Of a stretch of DNA of 64,000 nt, positions 52,947 to 62,116 are shown piece after piece. The notes beneath the pieces are model-generated. The model was not told the origin of the DNA and made no database searches. It was given only the letters and a program-made list of their open reading frames with translations. The stretch comes from USCg-Taylor sp050740455 (GTDB lineage Bacteria > Pseudomonadota > Gammaproteobacteria > JACCXJ01): the NCBI GenBank assembly GCA_050740455.1, contig JBOIDF010000002.1, positions 40,938-104,937 on the forward strand, in the 5' to 3' direction. Positions within the stretch are counted from its first letter, which is position 1, and the number at the start of each line of letters is the position of its first letter. The position numbers and the translations under genes were made by a program.

Positions 52947-55841
52947 TCAGTGTTTAACGGCGATCCCCCGTAGCTCATCGATGAGCCGCCGGTCATGTTC
53001 CACGGTCTGTTCGAGCGCCGCCGCGGCTCTCTGGTTGACGCGCATGATTCGGGCATCGCGGAGCGCCGCCAGCGCCTGCTGTTCCGGCGAATTTCCAATG
53101 GCCTCCTGGTCCTGGCGCCATTCTTCGACCTCCAACTCGACCTGCTCCCGCAGGCGCTGTTCCGCAGCCTGTTGACGTTCCAGATCCGCTGCATTCACCT
53201 CTATAGCGGTCGCAGCAATATCCTCGGCCTTGGCGGCGGCACTGGCCTGCGCGTCGGCCTGGGTGACGCGTTCCTCCAGGTTTCTGATTTTACCATCAAT
53301 GACCTGCTGCGCATCTTTCGAGTCGGCCGTCGATGCGTCTTGCCGCATCGTTCTCAGCCGCGCGACCTCTTGTTCGGCCGCCGATCGCGCCGCATCAGCC
53401 TCGGCTTTTAAGCTTCGCGCTTGTTCCAGAACGCCTTGAATCCGCAGAGCTTCGGCTTCCAAGCGTTGCCGTTCAGCTTGTAACTTGGCCTGTTCCTCGT
53501 GGTGCATGCGCTCAAAGTTGGCGCGGATCTCCGCAATCTTTCGTTGCGCGTCCTCCGCGACCGCGCGGCGCGTCTCCTCGGTCGCTTCCCGCGCCCGCTG
53601 CGCTTGGCGCAACTCCTCGGCGGCTTTAGCAAATTCGGCGTCGAGGCGCTGCTGCTCCGCGTTGAGCTGCTGCTTGACCTCTTCGCGGAGACCCTGTTCT
53701 AAGTTCATCAGATGCTGATGCTTCTCCTCGATCTCCTGGGCCGCTTGCATGCGCGATTCGGCCAGCGCCTGCTCCATGCGCTGGGCTTCGGCGAGCCGCT
53801 CTTTCGCCTCCATCGCTTCCCGCCCCAGCGTCTGCCTCTCCTCATTTAGCTTTCTCGCGACTTCCTCTTTGAGTTTGCGGATGCGCGCCAGCTCCGCGGA
53901 TTTGGCCGCATGGATCGTGTCCAGTCTTTGCTCTTTATCGCGCAGCCTCTCCTCAACCTCGCGTTTGAGCACATTGATCCGTTCCTCTTCTTGCAACCGC
54001 ACCCGCTGCGCTTCCGCCTCGGCCACACCCTTTGCCGCTTCGACCTCCCGTTTCATCGTCTCGGCGTTAGCAAGCAAGGTATTGGCGCGCTCCATTTCGG
54101 CGGCAACCCGTTCCCTTGCCGCTTGCAAGATGCCTTGGTTGCCCTGCTCGGCAGTGCTTAATGCGGTCTCCACCTCTTCCCTGTACCGGCGCGCTTCTTG
54201 TACACGCGCCTCGACCTCCGCGGCTTCCCCCGCCAAACGCTGCCGCTCGGATCGAATCTGCACCTCGGCTTCTTCCTGTAGGCGTTGGATGCGTGCCAGC
54301 TCCTCGTTGTTGGCGGCGGCTGCCGACGCCAGCTCCCGCTTTTTGGCACGCACCCGCACCTGTATCTCGGCTTTCAGACGGCGGGCATGTTCCTCGGCCC
54401 CGCGTCGAATGCTCTGCGCTTCAGACTCGGCCTTGCGCTTGGCCTCTTCAATCTCTTGACGCGTCGTCTGCGCCTCGGCGACCAGCGCGTTGGCCCGCGC
54501 CGCTTCGCCCAAGAGGCGCCAGCTTCGTTCGGCCTTCAGCCGTTCCTCGGTTTCCCGCTCGGCAGCCTCCCGCGCGGCCTCCGCCTCTTGCTTCAGGCGC
54601 AGGGCATCTTGCAGCTCGAGCTGGGCCTGCGAAAGTTTCGCCCGTAGCAAAGAGGCTTGTATTTCCGCGTCGTCAGTGAGATCGAGATCCGCACTCACAC
54701 CGATTGCGGCCGCCGTATCATCGCGGCTCGCCGCCGCATCAGCGATCTTCAGCCCAGTGTCCCTGGGAAGTATGGAGCGGATCCGATCGAGTGGATACCG
54801 CTGGAGTCCTCCCTCGAGATAAGCGGCCTCAAAACCGAGCTCTGCTAAAGAAAAGGTGACAATGGAACTCTCGATACCGGTACCGCAATAAATCAGGTAA
54901 CGTTTATCCCGGTCGAGTGAGGCCGCATAGGAACGGACAACGTGCAAGGGGACATTCATGCTGCCGGGCACAGCCCCTAAGGCATGCTCGTCCGGATAAC
55001 GGGCATCCAGCCATACGGCCCCGCTCGACACCCAGTCACGGGCCGCATCGAGCGTGATGGTCGGCACTATCGGCTTCTTAATAAGTTCGATAAAGTCGGG
55101 CTTGCCGAGCCGCATCAACTTGCCGTCGGTGAGGGCTTTGACGCTGGCGTTACGAAGCCCCCCAGAAATCAGGGCTTCCTCACCGAAGGGTTCGCCCGGT
55201 TTGAGGGTTGCCAGCCTGACGCTCTGTTGGCTACCGGATAAATGCCGAAGTACCTCAAAACGCCCCTCCTGAACCACGTAGTAATAGTCTCCGGGGTGTC
55301 CCTGGCTCACGACCAAGTCGCCCGCGGCAACGTCGATGGACTCGAACTGGGCGAAAATCCGCTGTAAATTCGCTACCGGCAAGCGCGAAAACACGCCTGA
55401 TTGCAGCATTCGGGTCATCCAATCCATGGCGATTTCGCAGGTTATATCGTTGACCTGCACGGAATCATCTCCTGCCTGGCGCGCCTCATCCAAATCTAGC
55501 GCAGACGCGAGGTGCTGCCGCTCCAGGCGTAAAATGCGTACCGCCGTCCTCGGAATCGCGGTGAGCTGCCGCGGTTGCAACTGCGCGAGCGCATGCGCGG
55601 CCTCGGGAGTGCCGCCACGGAGGCGGCTTACCACCTGCCCGTCACAGCAAAGATCGAGATCGCCTTCAAGCAAATAGCAGGCATGGCTATCCCGATCGCC
55701 CTCGCGGAAGACAGGACATCCCGGTTCGTAGGGGATAATCTCGGTATGCTCCAAAAGCGCCCGTTGCGCCTCCGGCGTCAGGCGGTTGAGTGGAATAAAG
55801 GTCTGGAGAACGGAGTCGAAGACGAGTGTATCCTTATCCAT
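52947..55841 (-). CDS. Double CNB / rhodanese / long coiled-coil scaffold protein
   Basis: 964 residues in the order: CNB-like domain 1 (about 15-115; YEPGCPVFREGDRDSHACYL), CNB domain 2 (150-265; AGDLVVSQGHPGDYYYVVQEG, LKPGEPFGEEALISGG), rhodanese domain (270-365; catalytic loop YCGTGIESS with Cys kept) and then about 500 residues of Glu/Ala/Arg/Gln-rich heptad-like sequence (395-900), ending in a helical tail. No signal or membrane helix, so cytosolic; probably an extended rod. The phosphate cassette of domain 2 (FGEEALISGGLRNASVKAL) is near canonical. Next to two Hsp70-like genes. Confidence 0.85.
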   Translation of the reverse strand: MDKDTLVFDSVLQTFIPLNRLTPEAQRALLEHTEIIPYEPGCPVFREGDRDSHACYLLEGDLDLCCDGQVVSRLRGGTPEAAHALAQLQPRQLTAIPRTAVRILRLERQHLASALDLDEARQAGDDSVQVNDITCEIAMDWMTRMLQSGVFSRLPVANLQRIFAQFESIDVAAGDLVVSQGHPGDYYYVVQEGRFEVLRHLSGSQQSVRLATLKPGEPFGEEALISGGLRNASVKALTDGKLMRLGKPDFIELIKKPIVPTITLDAARDWVSSGAVWLDARYPDEHALGAVPGSMNVPLHVVRSYAASLDRDKRYLIYCGTGIESSIVTFSLAELGFEAAYLEGGLQRYPLDRIRSILPRDTGLKIADAAASRDDTAAAIGVSADLDLTDDAEIQASLLRAKLSQAQLELQDALRLKQEAEAAREAAERETEERLKAERSWRLLGEAARANALVAEAQTTRQEIEEAKRKAESEAQSIRRGAEEHARRLKAEIQVRVRAKKRELASAAAANNEELARIQRLQEEAEVQIRSERQRLAGEAAEVEARVQEARRYREEVETALSTAEQGNQGILQAARERVAAEMERANTLLANAETMKREVEAAKGVAEAEAQRVRLQEEERINVLKREVEERLRDKEQRLDTIHAAKSAELARIRKLKEEVARKLNEERQTLGREAMEAKERLAEAQRMEQALAESRMQAAQEIEEKHQHLMNLEQGLREEVKQQLNAEQQRLDAEFAKAAEELRQAQRAREATEETRRAVAEDAQRKIAEIRANFERMHHEEQAKLQAERQRLEAEALRIQGVLEQARSLKAEADAARSAAEQEVARLRTMRQDASTADSKDAQQVIDGKIRNLEERVTQADAQASAAAKAEDIAATAIEVNAADLERQQAAEQRLREQVELEVEEWRQDQEAIGNSPEQQALAALRDARIMRVNQRAAAALEQTVEHDRRLIDELRGIAVKH

Positions 55842-55986
55842 TGTTGTTTCCCTAGGCTCTTGATCGCGGCGCGGATGGCCGTAATACCCGGCAACTATCG
55901 GCAGAAATGGTGCCCGCCGTAGGTCTAAGCCCGGCGACGGCTCAGACTTTTGGAGATTGTCGCAGGGCTTGGGCAGCGATCCGCGA
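55842..55986. other. Gap between Hsp70-like 2 and scaffold gene
   Basis: 145 bp on the minus-strand run. No hairpin terminator, RNA or repeat is seen, so co-transcription with the Hsp70-like genes is possible. Confidence 0.3.
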
Positions 55987-58818
55987 TTAAACGCCGCCGT
56001 CTACCAGTTGCAAGCCCACGGGCAATTCCTCGCCGAATAGGTAATTCCGCTCCTCGCTTGAGATCGCGTGATGCTCTCGGACGATTTGCCACTGAAGCTC
56101 TTTCGCCCCTTCCCGCTTTAACTTCTCAATAACTTCCTCGCGTATGTGGTCGTGGATGTCCAATGCACGGGCGCCGGTCACACGGCAAGCACTAGAGAGC
56201 ACAGCCACGAGCGGCAGCAATCCTTGGCGCTTCCAACCGAGCGCCCTTACCTTTACGAAGTATTCCTCCACCACCGCCGCGGGGATCACGGTATCGGCCG
56301 AGGTGTAGAGCGGCACACGGCTAAGTAACCGTGCGAGCGCCCAGAAAAGATGAGGTTGATTCCTACCCTTGCCCTTGAGTAGGAGATCGAATAAATACCT
56401 GACAAGCTCGGTCTTCGCGCTGACCGGTAGGCGTTCCAGGGAGCCCAGCAAGCGCGTACCTTCGGAAAATTCCTGTGGTCCACGTTTAAGCAGCGGCAGA
56501 GCCGTAGTGTAAAGACTCATTTGCTGTTCCGCGGAAAGCCCCCCGGCCACGCGCCGCCACATCATCCACCAGTTGGACTGTGCGCTCTTCTCCTTTTTGT
56601 GGCTGAGGCCAAGATTGAAGCAGCCCCAGATCTGTGACATGCGCCAGGCGTCAAGCTCGCTCCCGAAACCGGGGCGGAGAGTAAACCCGGCAAGGTAAAG
56701 CCAGGTGTTCTCGTGTGCGAGCGATCGGCCGCGACGGGTCATCCCGGGATAGAGCGCCTGCCACAGGGAACGTAACAGGAAAAGATTCCACTGCGCACGC
56801 TCCTGGCTGAAGATGCGCTCGAGGTCCTTCACCACTCCCTTGACATCCTCCTTCTCGGCAAGATCCTGTTTCTTACCGTAAAATCGCTCGATTCTATCGA
56901 TTCCATGCGCAAGCGCCTCGGGCGCCGCGCCCGCATCACCCGGGAGGGTCTCGCGCGGACTTTCGGCGCCCGCCGACCGCAGGTTGAACTCCAGCCGCCA
57001 ACGCTTCGAGCGGTCGCGATTGACGAGTGCGAGCTGCAAGACTCCTAATGCGTTCAGCTCCACATCGACGGTAACAGCGACGCTAAGCTCGCGAGCCGTG
57101 CGCGGATCGAAGTCCCGATCCGCGAGCGTCAGGGTGGTGTAGAGCGGGGGGAGCGGGGAAAAATCGCCGTCCGTCAAAGGCACAATCGTGCCGGGGCGAT
57201 CGTCGCTCCGGTGGATCGAGGTGTAGGCGGTGAAGCGTACCGGTTTGTTTAGCAAAAGTTTGAAGCTATGCGATCCGAGATCGATCCGCCCGCCTTCTTG
57301 GAACCCTTGCGGTAATACACAAATTAGCTTGGGGACGGCACCCCTCTCGCCGCGTTGCAGCTCCAAATAGACGCTGCGCGCATAACCGGCCCGGATGCGC
57401 CGCCGTGACCGCGCCGCCAGCGCGCCGAAATACGCGGCGCCTCGGGCGATGGCGGAGCTCATGTCAGCGAGCGTAAGCCCCACGGGACGTTGCTCTTGCC
57501 ACGTGGCGATAATCGACAGCATGCGCTCCTGAAGAAAACGCGGCGACAAGGTGCCGCCCGCGAACAGGACCGCCTGGACCTCGGCGCCGTTAAGGAAGCC
57601 CGCAAGGTGCCGGCTCACCGCTGAATCGGCCGCGTAAGGCAGCCCGATTTCACGCAAACCGATCTGCCGCGACCGTGGCCGATCCTCACGCCCGGTGTAA
57701 GGGAAAAACCCGTCCAGAATCAGCTCATGCAGTTGCACTCGTGAGAGCGTTGCGCTCAACGCCGACGCAAACAGACTCGAACCCTCCCCTGGTACCGAAA
57801 CATGATACACCGCCTCCACCGGACCCTCGGTTTCAAGCATACGCTCCTTGAGCGCCGCGGCTTGCGGGACCAAATGCTGCCACTGGCGGCGGGATAAACG
57901 CGCCGTGGGATGATCCCCTAACACGCGCCGCTCCAGCGCGTGGGCGATGGCGAGATCGATGTTGTCGCCGCCCAAGAGAAGGTGATCGTTCACCGCTATC
58001 CGCTCGATCTCCAAAAAATCCGCAGGCGCGCGCGCCAGCCGAAACAGGCTCAAGTCGGTGGTGCCGCCCCCGATGTCGCAGACAAGCACGGTCTGATCGC
58101 GCTCGGCGAGATCCGGTAGCATCTCTATAAAAGGCGCCGCCATGGTCGCGGAGCGCGAGCGTGCTTGCGCTTCGGTCCAGGAATAAAACGCCGCTTGCGG
58201 TTCCTCGAGTAGCCTGACTTCCTCCGGATACCCGGCCAGGCGCGCGGCCTGGCGCGTCAACGCCTGTGCCCCTTCATCGAAAGAAGCCGGTACCGTGATG
58301 GTGATACGCTGCCTGTTAAAGGCGCCGTCTCCATCGGCGAACGCCATGTCCCACGCCATTTTCAGATATGCGAGGTAGGATGCGCTCGCCTCCACCGGTG
58401 ACATTTTTTCGTGCTCCGGGACTTCCTCGGAGGCAAACGGCAGGATCTTAGCCTCGCGGTCGATACCACGGTGCGCGAGCCAGGATTTCGCCGAATGAAT
58501 CACCCGCCCCGGCGCCGCGCTCATCTGCGCGTGCGCGTAGGCGCCCACGATGGCACCGGATCCTGCTTGCTCCGAAGCATCCGGGCCGGCGGATCCGATT
58601 TCTTGATCGGTCACGAAGTAATAGAACGAGGGCAACAGCAAACCGCGCCCGACCGTAGTCAGGGATTGGCGTTGCGGGATCGGCAATACCTGGGGAGGTG
58701 AGTTTTTTACCCTCAGATCGACATAGGACAGCACGCAGTTGGTGGTCCCAAGGTCGATGCCGATGGAAAAACGCGGGCGTGTTACTTTTGCGGACGTAAA
58801 TTGAACTCCAGTTTCCAC
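55987..58818 (-). CDS. Divergent Hsp70-like protein 2, long C-terminal extension
   Basis: 943 residues from GTG 58818. Actin-like ATPase motifs: phosphate 1 IGIDLGTTNCVLSYVD and phosphate 2 VCDIGGGTTDLSLF are kept; an adenosine-type loop (VLFAGGTLSPRFLQERM) is seen. The substrate-binding beta domain is weakly like DnaK (RWRLEFNLR ends it), after which about 330 helical residues (YGKKQDLAEKEDVKGVVKDLER ...) match nothing I know. It overlaps Hsp70-like 1 by 37 bases, showing coupling. Not housekeeping DnaK. Confidence 0.85.
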   Translation of the reverse strand: METGVQFTSAKVTRPRFSIGIDLGTTNCVLSYVDLRVKNSPPQVLPIPQRQSLTTVGRGLLLPSFYYFVTDQEIGSAGPDASEQAGSGAIVGAYAHAQMSAAPGRVIHSAKSWLAHRGIDREAKILPFASEEVPEHEKMSPVEASASYLAYLKMAWDMAFADGDGAFNRQRITITVPASFDEGAQALTRQAARLAGYPEEVRLLEEPQAAFYSWTEAQARSRSATMAAPFIEMLPDLAERDQTVLVCDIGGGTTDLSLFRLARAPADFLEIERIAVNDHLLLGGDNIDLAIAHALERRVLGDHPTARLSRRQWQHLVPQAAALKERMLETEGPVEAVYHVSVPGEGSSLFASALSATLSRVQLHELILDGFFPYTGREDRPRSRQIGLREIGLPYAADSAVSRHLAGFLNGAEVQAVLFAGGTLSPRFLQERMLSIIATWQEQRPVGLTLADMSSAIARGAAYFGALAARSRRRIRAGYARSVYLELQRGERGAVPKLICVLPQGFQEGGRIDLGSHSFKLLLNKPVRFTAYTSIHRSDDRPGTIVPLTDGDFSPLPPLYTTLTLADRDFDPRTARELSVAVTVDVELNALGVLQLALVNRDRSKRWRLEFNLRSAGAESPRETLPGDAGAAPEALAHGIDRIERFYGKKQDLAEKEDVKGVVKDLERIFSQERAQWNLFLLRSLWQALYPGMTRRGRSLAHENTWLYLAGFTLRPGFGSELDAWRMSQIWGCFNLGLSHKKEKSAQSNWWMMWRRVAGGLSAEQQMSLYTTALPLLKRGPQEFSEGTRLLGSLERLPVSAKTELVRYLFDLLLKGKGRNQPHLFWALARLLSRVPLYTSADTVIPAAVVEEYFVKVRALGWKRQGLLPLVAVLSSACRVTGARALDIHDHIREEVIEKLKREGAKELQWQIVREHHAISSEERNYLFGEELPVGLQLVDGGV

Positions 58819-60647
58819 TTACGATCGGAGTAGCGGTGGCACATCCAAAGCTCGAGGGTCCCGACTTCGGTCACGATCGGTCTCAGCGTTACCGGCACCA
58901 CCTGCTGCGCTTCGCCCGCGACCGGCGGTAGCGCAATGGTGAGGCTCGAGGTCTCTTCCAAGGTCTTGTCCGCATTCTCGACCTTCGTCCCGATTCGGTC
59001 TCCGGCGCGCACCGCCGAGCTGAAGAACCGGAATTCGACCGGCTCCCCGGTAACCAAACCGAACTCGGCGCCGGTAAGATCCCATTCGCTCCCTTCTTCG
59101 CTCCCCTGCGGGACAATACAGATCGCCTTCACGGGTGGCGTATAACCGGGCACCGCGGGCATGGGACTCTCCAGACCGATGTAATACGAACGCGACGTAC
59201 CGGCCCGGATCTTGATCCCCCGTCCGGTGAGCTGCGCGGCGCCGTAGTAGGCGGCACCCAAGGCGACCGCCGTGTCGCGGCCCACCCCCTTGATCTCTTT
59301 CAGCGAGGCACCCGGTTCCAGCCACGAGCCGAGCACCTCCAACATCCTCTCGCGCAGGACCTCGGCGTGGAAGACGCCGCCGTTGAAAAGCACCGCGCTC
59401 GGCCGTAGGAGGGGCGCAGCGCCGCTTTGCGCCCAGTCACCCAGCAGTTGCGACAGGGCTGGATCGGAGCGCACGTTTTCGCGTGCGCGTGTCAGAAACC
59501 TCGCCAGGTGCTTGCTGAAGGCGGGCTCGGTCGCGTAATCCAAACCGAATTCCTGCAATCCCACGGACTTTCTTGTCTTAGGCAGCTCGGTCACCGCCGT
59601 CCTCGGGAAATAACCGTCAATGATTAGGGCCATCGCTTTAGCGCGCGCGAGTGTGGTCGAGAGGGTCTTGGCGAAGAGACTCGCGCCACGCGTCGGCACC
59701 GCGATTGGGATCTCCGCAATCGCGGCGTCACTCAGGAGCCGCTCCTTGGCGGCGCGCGCGGCGTGGATCAAGGAAAGAAACTGCCAGTGATCGATCTCGT
59801 GACCTTCGGCGGAGATCTGGTCTTTTAGCGCATACGCCAAGGCCAGGTCCATGTTATCGCCCCCGAGCAGGATGTGCTCACCGACCGCGATCCGGTGCAG
59901 ATCGAGCGCCTGCGACAGCCCGGCCTCGGCCGCGGCGACCGCGATCAGGGTAAAATCCGCCGTACCGCCTCCAATGTCGCAGACCAAGACCAAATCTCCC
60001 GCGCGCACCTCGGAGGACCAGTGTTCCGCCGTCTGCCGCGCTTCGGACCCCGCGATCCAGGCGTAGAACGCGGCCTGGGGCTCCTCCAGCAGCGTCACGT
60101 TCCCGAGGCCCGACTCCCTGGCTGCCTGGTGAGTCAGCTCTCGCGCCACTTCATCGAAGGAGGCCGGCACGGTAAGTACGATCATGCAGTCGCCGAGCGA
60201 TGCCGTCCCAGCGCGTGCCGCTAGCGCTTGCTCCAGCGCCTGGCGCAGGTGCTCAAGGTAGCGCCGCGAAGCCTCGAAGGGGGACAGCTTTCCTTCCTCG
60301 AGCTCCGATTTCCACGGCAATATCGGCGCGTGACGATCCACCTGCGGATTGCAGAGCCAGGACTTTGCCGAGCTTACCAAGCGATCCGGGGCCAAGGCGC
60401 CGCGCTCGCGCGCAAAGGCGCCGATGACAGCGGCGTCATCCGGGTTCCACGGCAGCGCCAGGCTTCCTCGCGCAAACTCGTTCTCGATCGATAAATACAG
60501 CGCCGATGGCAGCAAGGGTTTCTCGCCGATCACACTGGGACCCAAGACTTGCGCGATGTTGATGGTCGCCGGATAACCGCCATCGAGATCGCAGATAGAA
60601 ACACACGAGTTCGAGGTACCCAGATCGATGCCGACGCTGTATTTCAT
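58782..60647 (-). CDS. Divergent Hsp70-like protein 1
   Basis: 621 residues from ATG 60647. SVGIDLGTSNSCVSICDLD (phosphate 1), VCDIGGGTADFTLIAV (phosphate 2) and VLFNGGVFHAEVLRERML (adenosine region) define the Hsp70 ATPase. The rest of the ATPase resembles that of its neighbour, and the two share WKLEFNLR / WRLEFNLR near the beta-domain end, so they arose by duplication. No DnaJ or GrpE gene is nearby. Long inserts relative to DnaK lie after phosphate 1. Confidence 0.88.
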   Translation of the reverse strand: MKYSVGIDLGTSNSCVSICDLDGGYPATINIAQVLGPSVIGEKPLLPSALYLSIENEFARGSLALPWNPDDAAVIGAFARERGALAPDRLVSSAKSWLCNPQVDRHAPILPWKSELEEGKLSPFEASRRYLEHLRQALEQALAARAGTASLGDCMIVLTVPASFDEVARELTHQAARESGLGNVTLLEEPQAAFYAWIAGSEARQTAEHWSSEVRAGDLVLVCDIGGGTADFTLIAVAAAEAGLSQALDLHRIAVGEHILLGGDNMDLALAYALKDQISAEGHEIDHWQFLSLIHAARAAKERLLSDAAIAEIPIAVPTRGASLFAKTLSTTLARAKAMALIIDGYFPRTAVTELPKTRKSVGLQEFGLDYATEPAFSKHLARFLTRARENVRSDPALSQLLGDWAQSGAAPLLRPSAVLFNGGVFHAEVLRERMLEVLGSWLEPGASLKEIKGVGRDTAVALGAAYYGAAQLTGRGIKIRAGTSRSYYIGLESPMPAVPGYTPPVKAICIVPQGSEEGSEWDLTGAEFGLVTGEPVEFRFFSSAVRAGDRIGTKVENADKTLEETSSLTIALPPVAGEAQQVVPVTLRPIVTEVGTLELWMCHRYSDRKWKLEFNLRPQK

Positions 60648-60757
60648 AATCAAACTTAAAAACGAGTGGTCAGGCTATGCGGACGAGATCCGCGCGGAGT
60701 GCGCCCGGGTTGGTTGCGGCAGGGCAGGCGCGAACGGCGAGCCCCTCCTGGCTGAAT

Positions 60758-61852
60758 TCAACGAACTTCGACTTCTACCGGCGTGATAATGTTCGGCGCC
60801 GAAGGATCGACCGGCGTCGCGTAGCGGGGCAGGGAGAGCTTTGCCGTCTTCCATCCTCGATGGAGCACGACGCCGTGAAATGGCGGGGTGCCGGTGACTT
60901 TTCCCACCAGCCGATAGTGATCGGGATCCGCACCCTTATCGATCGTCAATTTCTCCCCTTCCTTACCGCCGTGCACCGGCGCGATTTCAAAATACTCTTG
61001 AATTACCGCCGCGCAGCCCTGATGCACGACACGGGAGGCCGCCGCGACCTGTGTGTCGTTGAAGGTTGTGACGTCTTCCATCACGAAGTCGATAAAGCGC
61101 CCTTTTTCCTGTAACAGCGAGAGGAAAGCCAATACCTCCCCGTAGCCCGCGCCCTCCTGGATGCCCGGGGGCCGCGGCGCTTTAATAGGTTGTGTCGTAT
61201 CGGAGCTGCCGACATGTTCGCCACGCTGCTTCCGGACCGCCACGAGGGCGTCGATCAGGATAAGCAGCGCCACCGCGGCCAATACCACATCCCGATAAGC
61301 TTCCAGGCCGGCCGGCAAGAAATGCGGTGTCATCGCCTTGCTGTAACTGACGATCAAGAACAGCATTAACACCGAGAGCACGAGGATCCTCTTAATGTGC
61401 TTGCCGGGTTGACTCGCCACCGCGCGAGGCGCGTGCCGGACGGCTTGGCTGGTATCCGCGCCGGGAACTCTCGCAAACCGGCGCCCAGCCATCAGCGCCT
61501 CGCAGAACACATAGACCGATACGGCCGCGAGCGCTATCCATCGATAAGACTCGGCCGCGGACCCGATCTCGGGCGGCAAGGGTAGAACGCCGGCGCCCGC
61601 GACAAGGAGGATCAGGAAGGCACCCATCAGGATGCGTATCGCGCTCCCCTTGGGCTCCCCCGGGTGCTGCGCGGCGGTACGCCGTAGCATCAGTATGCCC
61701 TCGACGACCATATACGCCCCCAATCCCCCGAGCGCCATAGCCACGTACCCGGCATAGTCAACGATGAGCGATTCCGGCATGAGCAGCCGGCCCGCGATTA
61801 ACGCCACGGCGACGATAGCGCTAATCGCAAGCCTCATATATCCGCTGTGCAT
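60758..61852 (-). CDS. DUF2760-like protein fused to membrane domain
   Basis: 364 residues from ATG 61852 (ATG 61837 or an upstream start are alternatives). About six membrane helices in two triplets (LAISAIVAVALIAGRLL; AIRILMGAFLILLVAGAGVL; ILVLSVLMLFLIVSYS; VVLAAVALLILIDALVAV) are followed by a cytoplasmic DUF2760 domain (AFLSLLQEKGRFIDFVMEDV, GCAAVIQEYFEIAPVHGGKEG, GVVLHRGWKTAKLSLPRY). DUF2760 genes are found beside Hsp70-like genes in other proteobacteria as far as I recall; function unknown. Confidence 0.75.
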   Translation of the reverse strand: MHSGYMRLAISAIVAVALIAGRLLMPESLIVDYAGYVAMALGGLGAYMVVEGILMLRRTAAQHPGEPKGSAIRILMGAFLILLVAGAGVLPLPPEIGSAAESYRWIALAAVSVYVFCEALMAGRRFARVPGADTSQAVRHAPRAVASQPGKHIKRILVLSVLMLFLIVSYSKAMTPHFLPAGLEAYRDVVLAAVALLILIDALVAVRKQRGEHVGSSDTTQPIKAPRPPGIQEGAGYGEVLAFLSLLQEKGRFIDFVMEDVTTFNDTQVAAASRVVHQGCAAVIQEYFEIAPVHGGKEGEKLTIDKGADPDHYRLVGKVTGTPPFHGVVLHRGWKTAKLSLPRYATPVDPSAPNIITPVEVEVR

Positions 61853-62116
61853 AGTGTAACAACCCCAATCATTAACAAAACCTGGCGCTCCCGAACACAA
61901 CATCGAGCCCTTTCTCTCTCGCACCTTCTAACCGGGGCGATCCGGGGCAGCTTTTAGGATAACGCAGCCACTCCGCCATTGTCATGGCGGGCCGCCCCTG
62001 CCGCCTAAAACGCGCGCCCTGGGAAAAGCGCATCGCGCTTGACGCGCGGCGGCCGCTGTTGCCGTGAGCCGTGGCTTTGACCTAGTATCGCGGCAGCCTT
62101 AAGCGACGCGGAACCG
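61853..62116. other. Divergent intergenic region, DUF2760 gene / HAD gene
   Basis: About 260 bp that should hold the promoter of the minus-strand chaperone block and that of the HAD gene. It is GC-rich, without a clear heat-shock (sigma-32) or sigma-70 promoter that I could support. Confidence 0.35.

Noticed and set aside
53749..54459. Ser/Ala-rich ORF opposite the coiled-coil gene
   Set aside because: Low-complexity Ser/Arg/Ala run is the reverse of the Glu/Ala/Arg-rich coiled coil.
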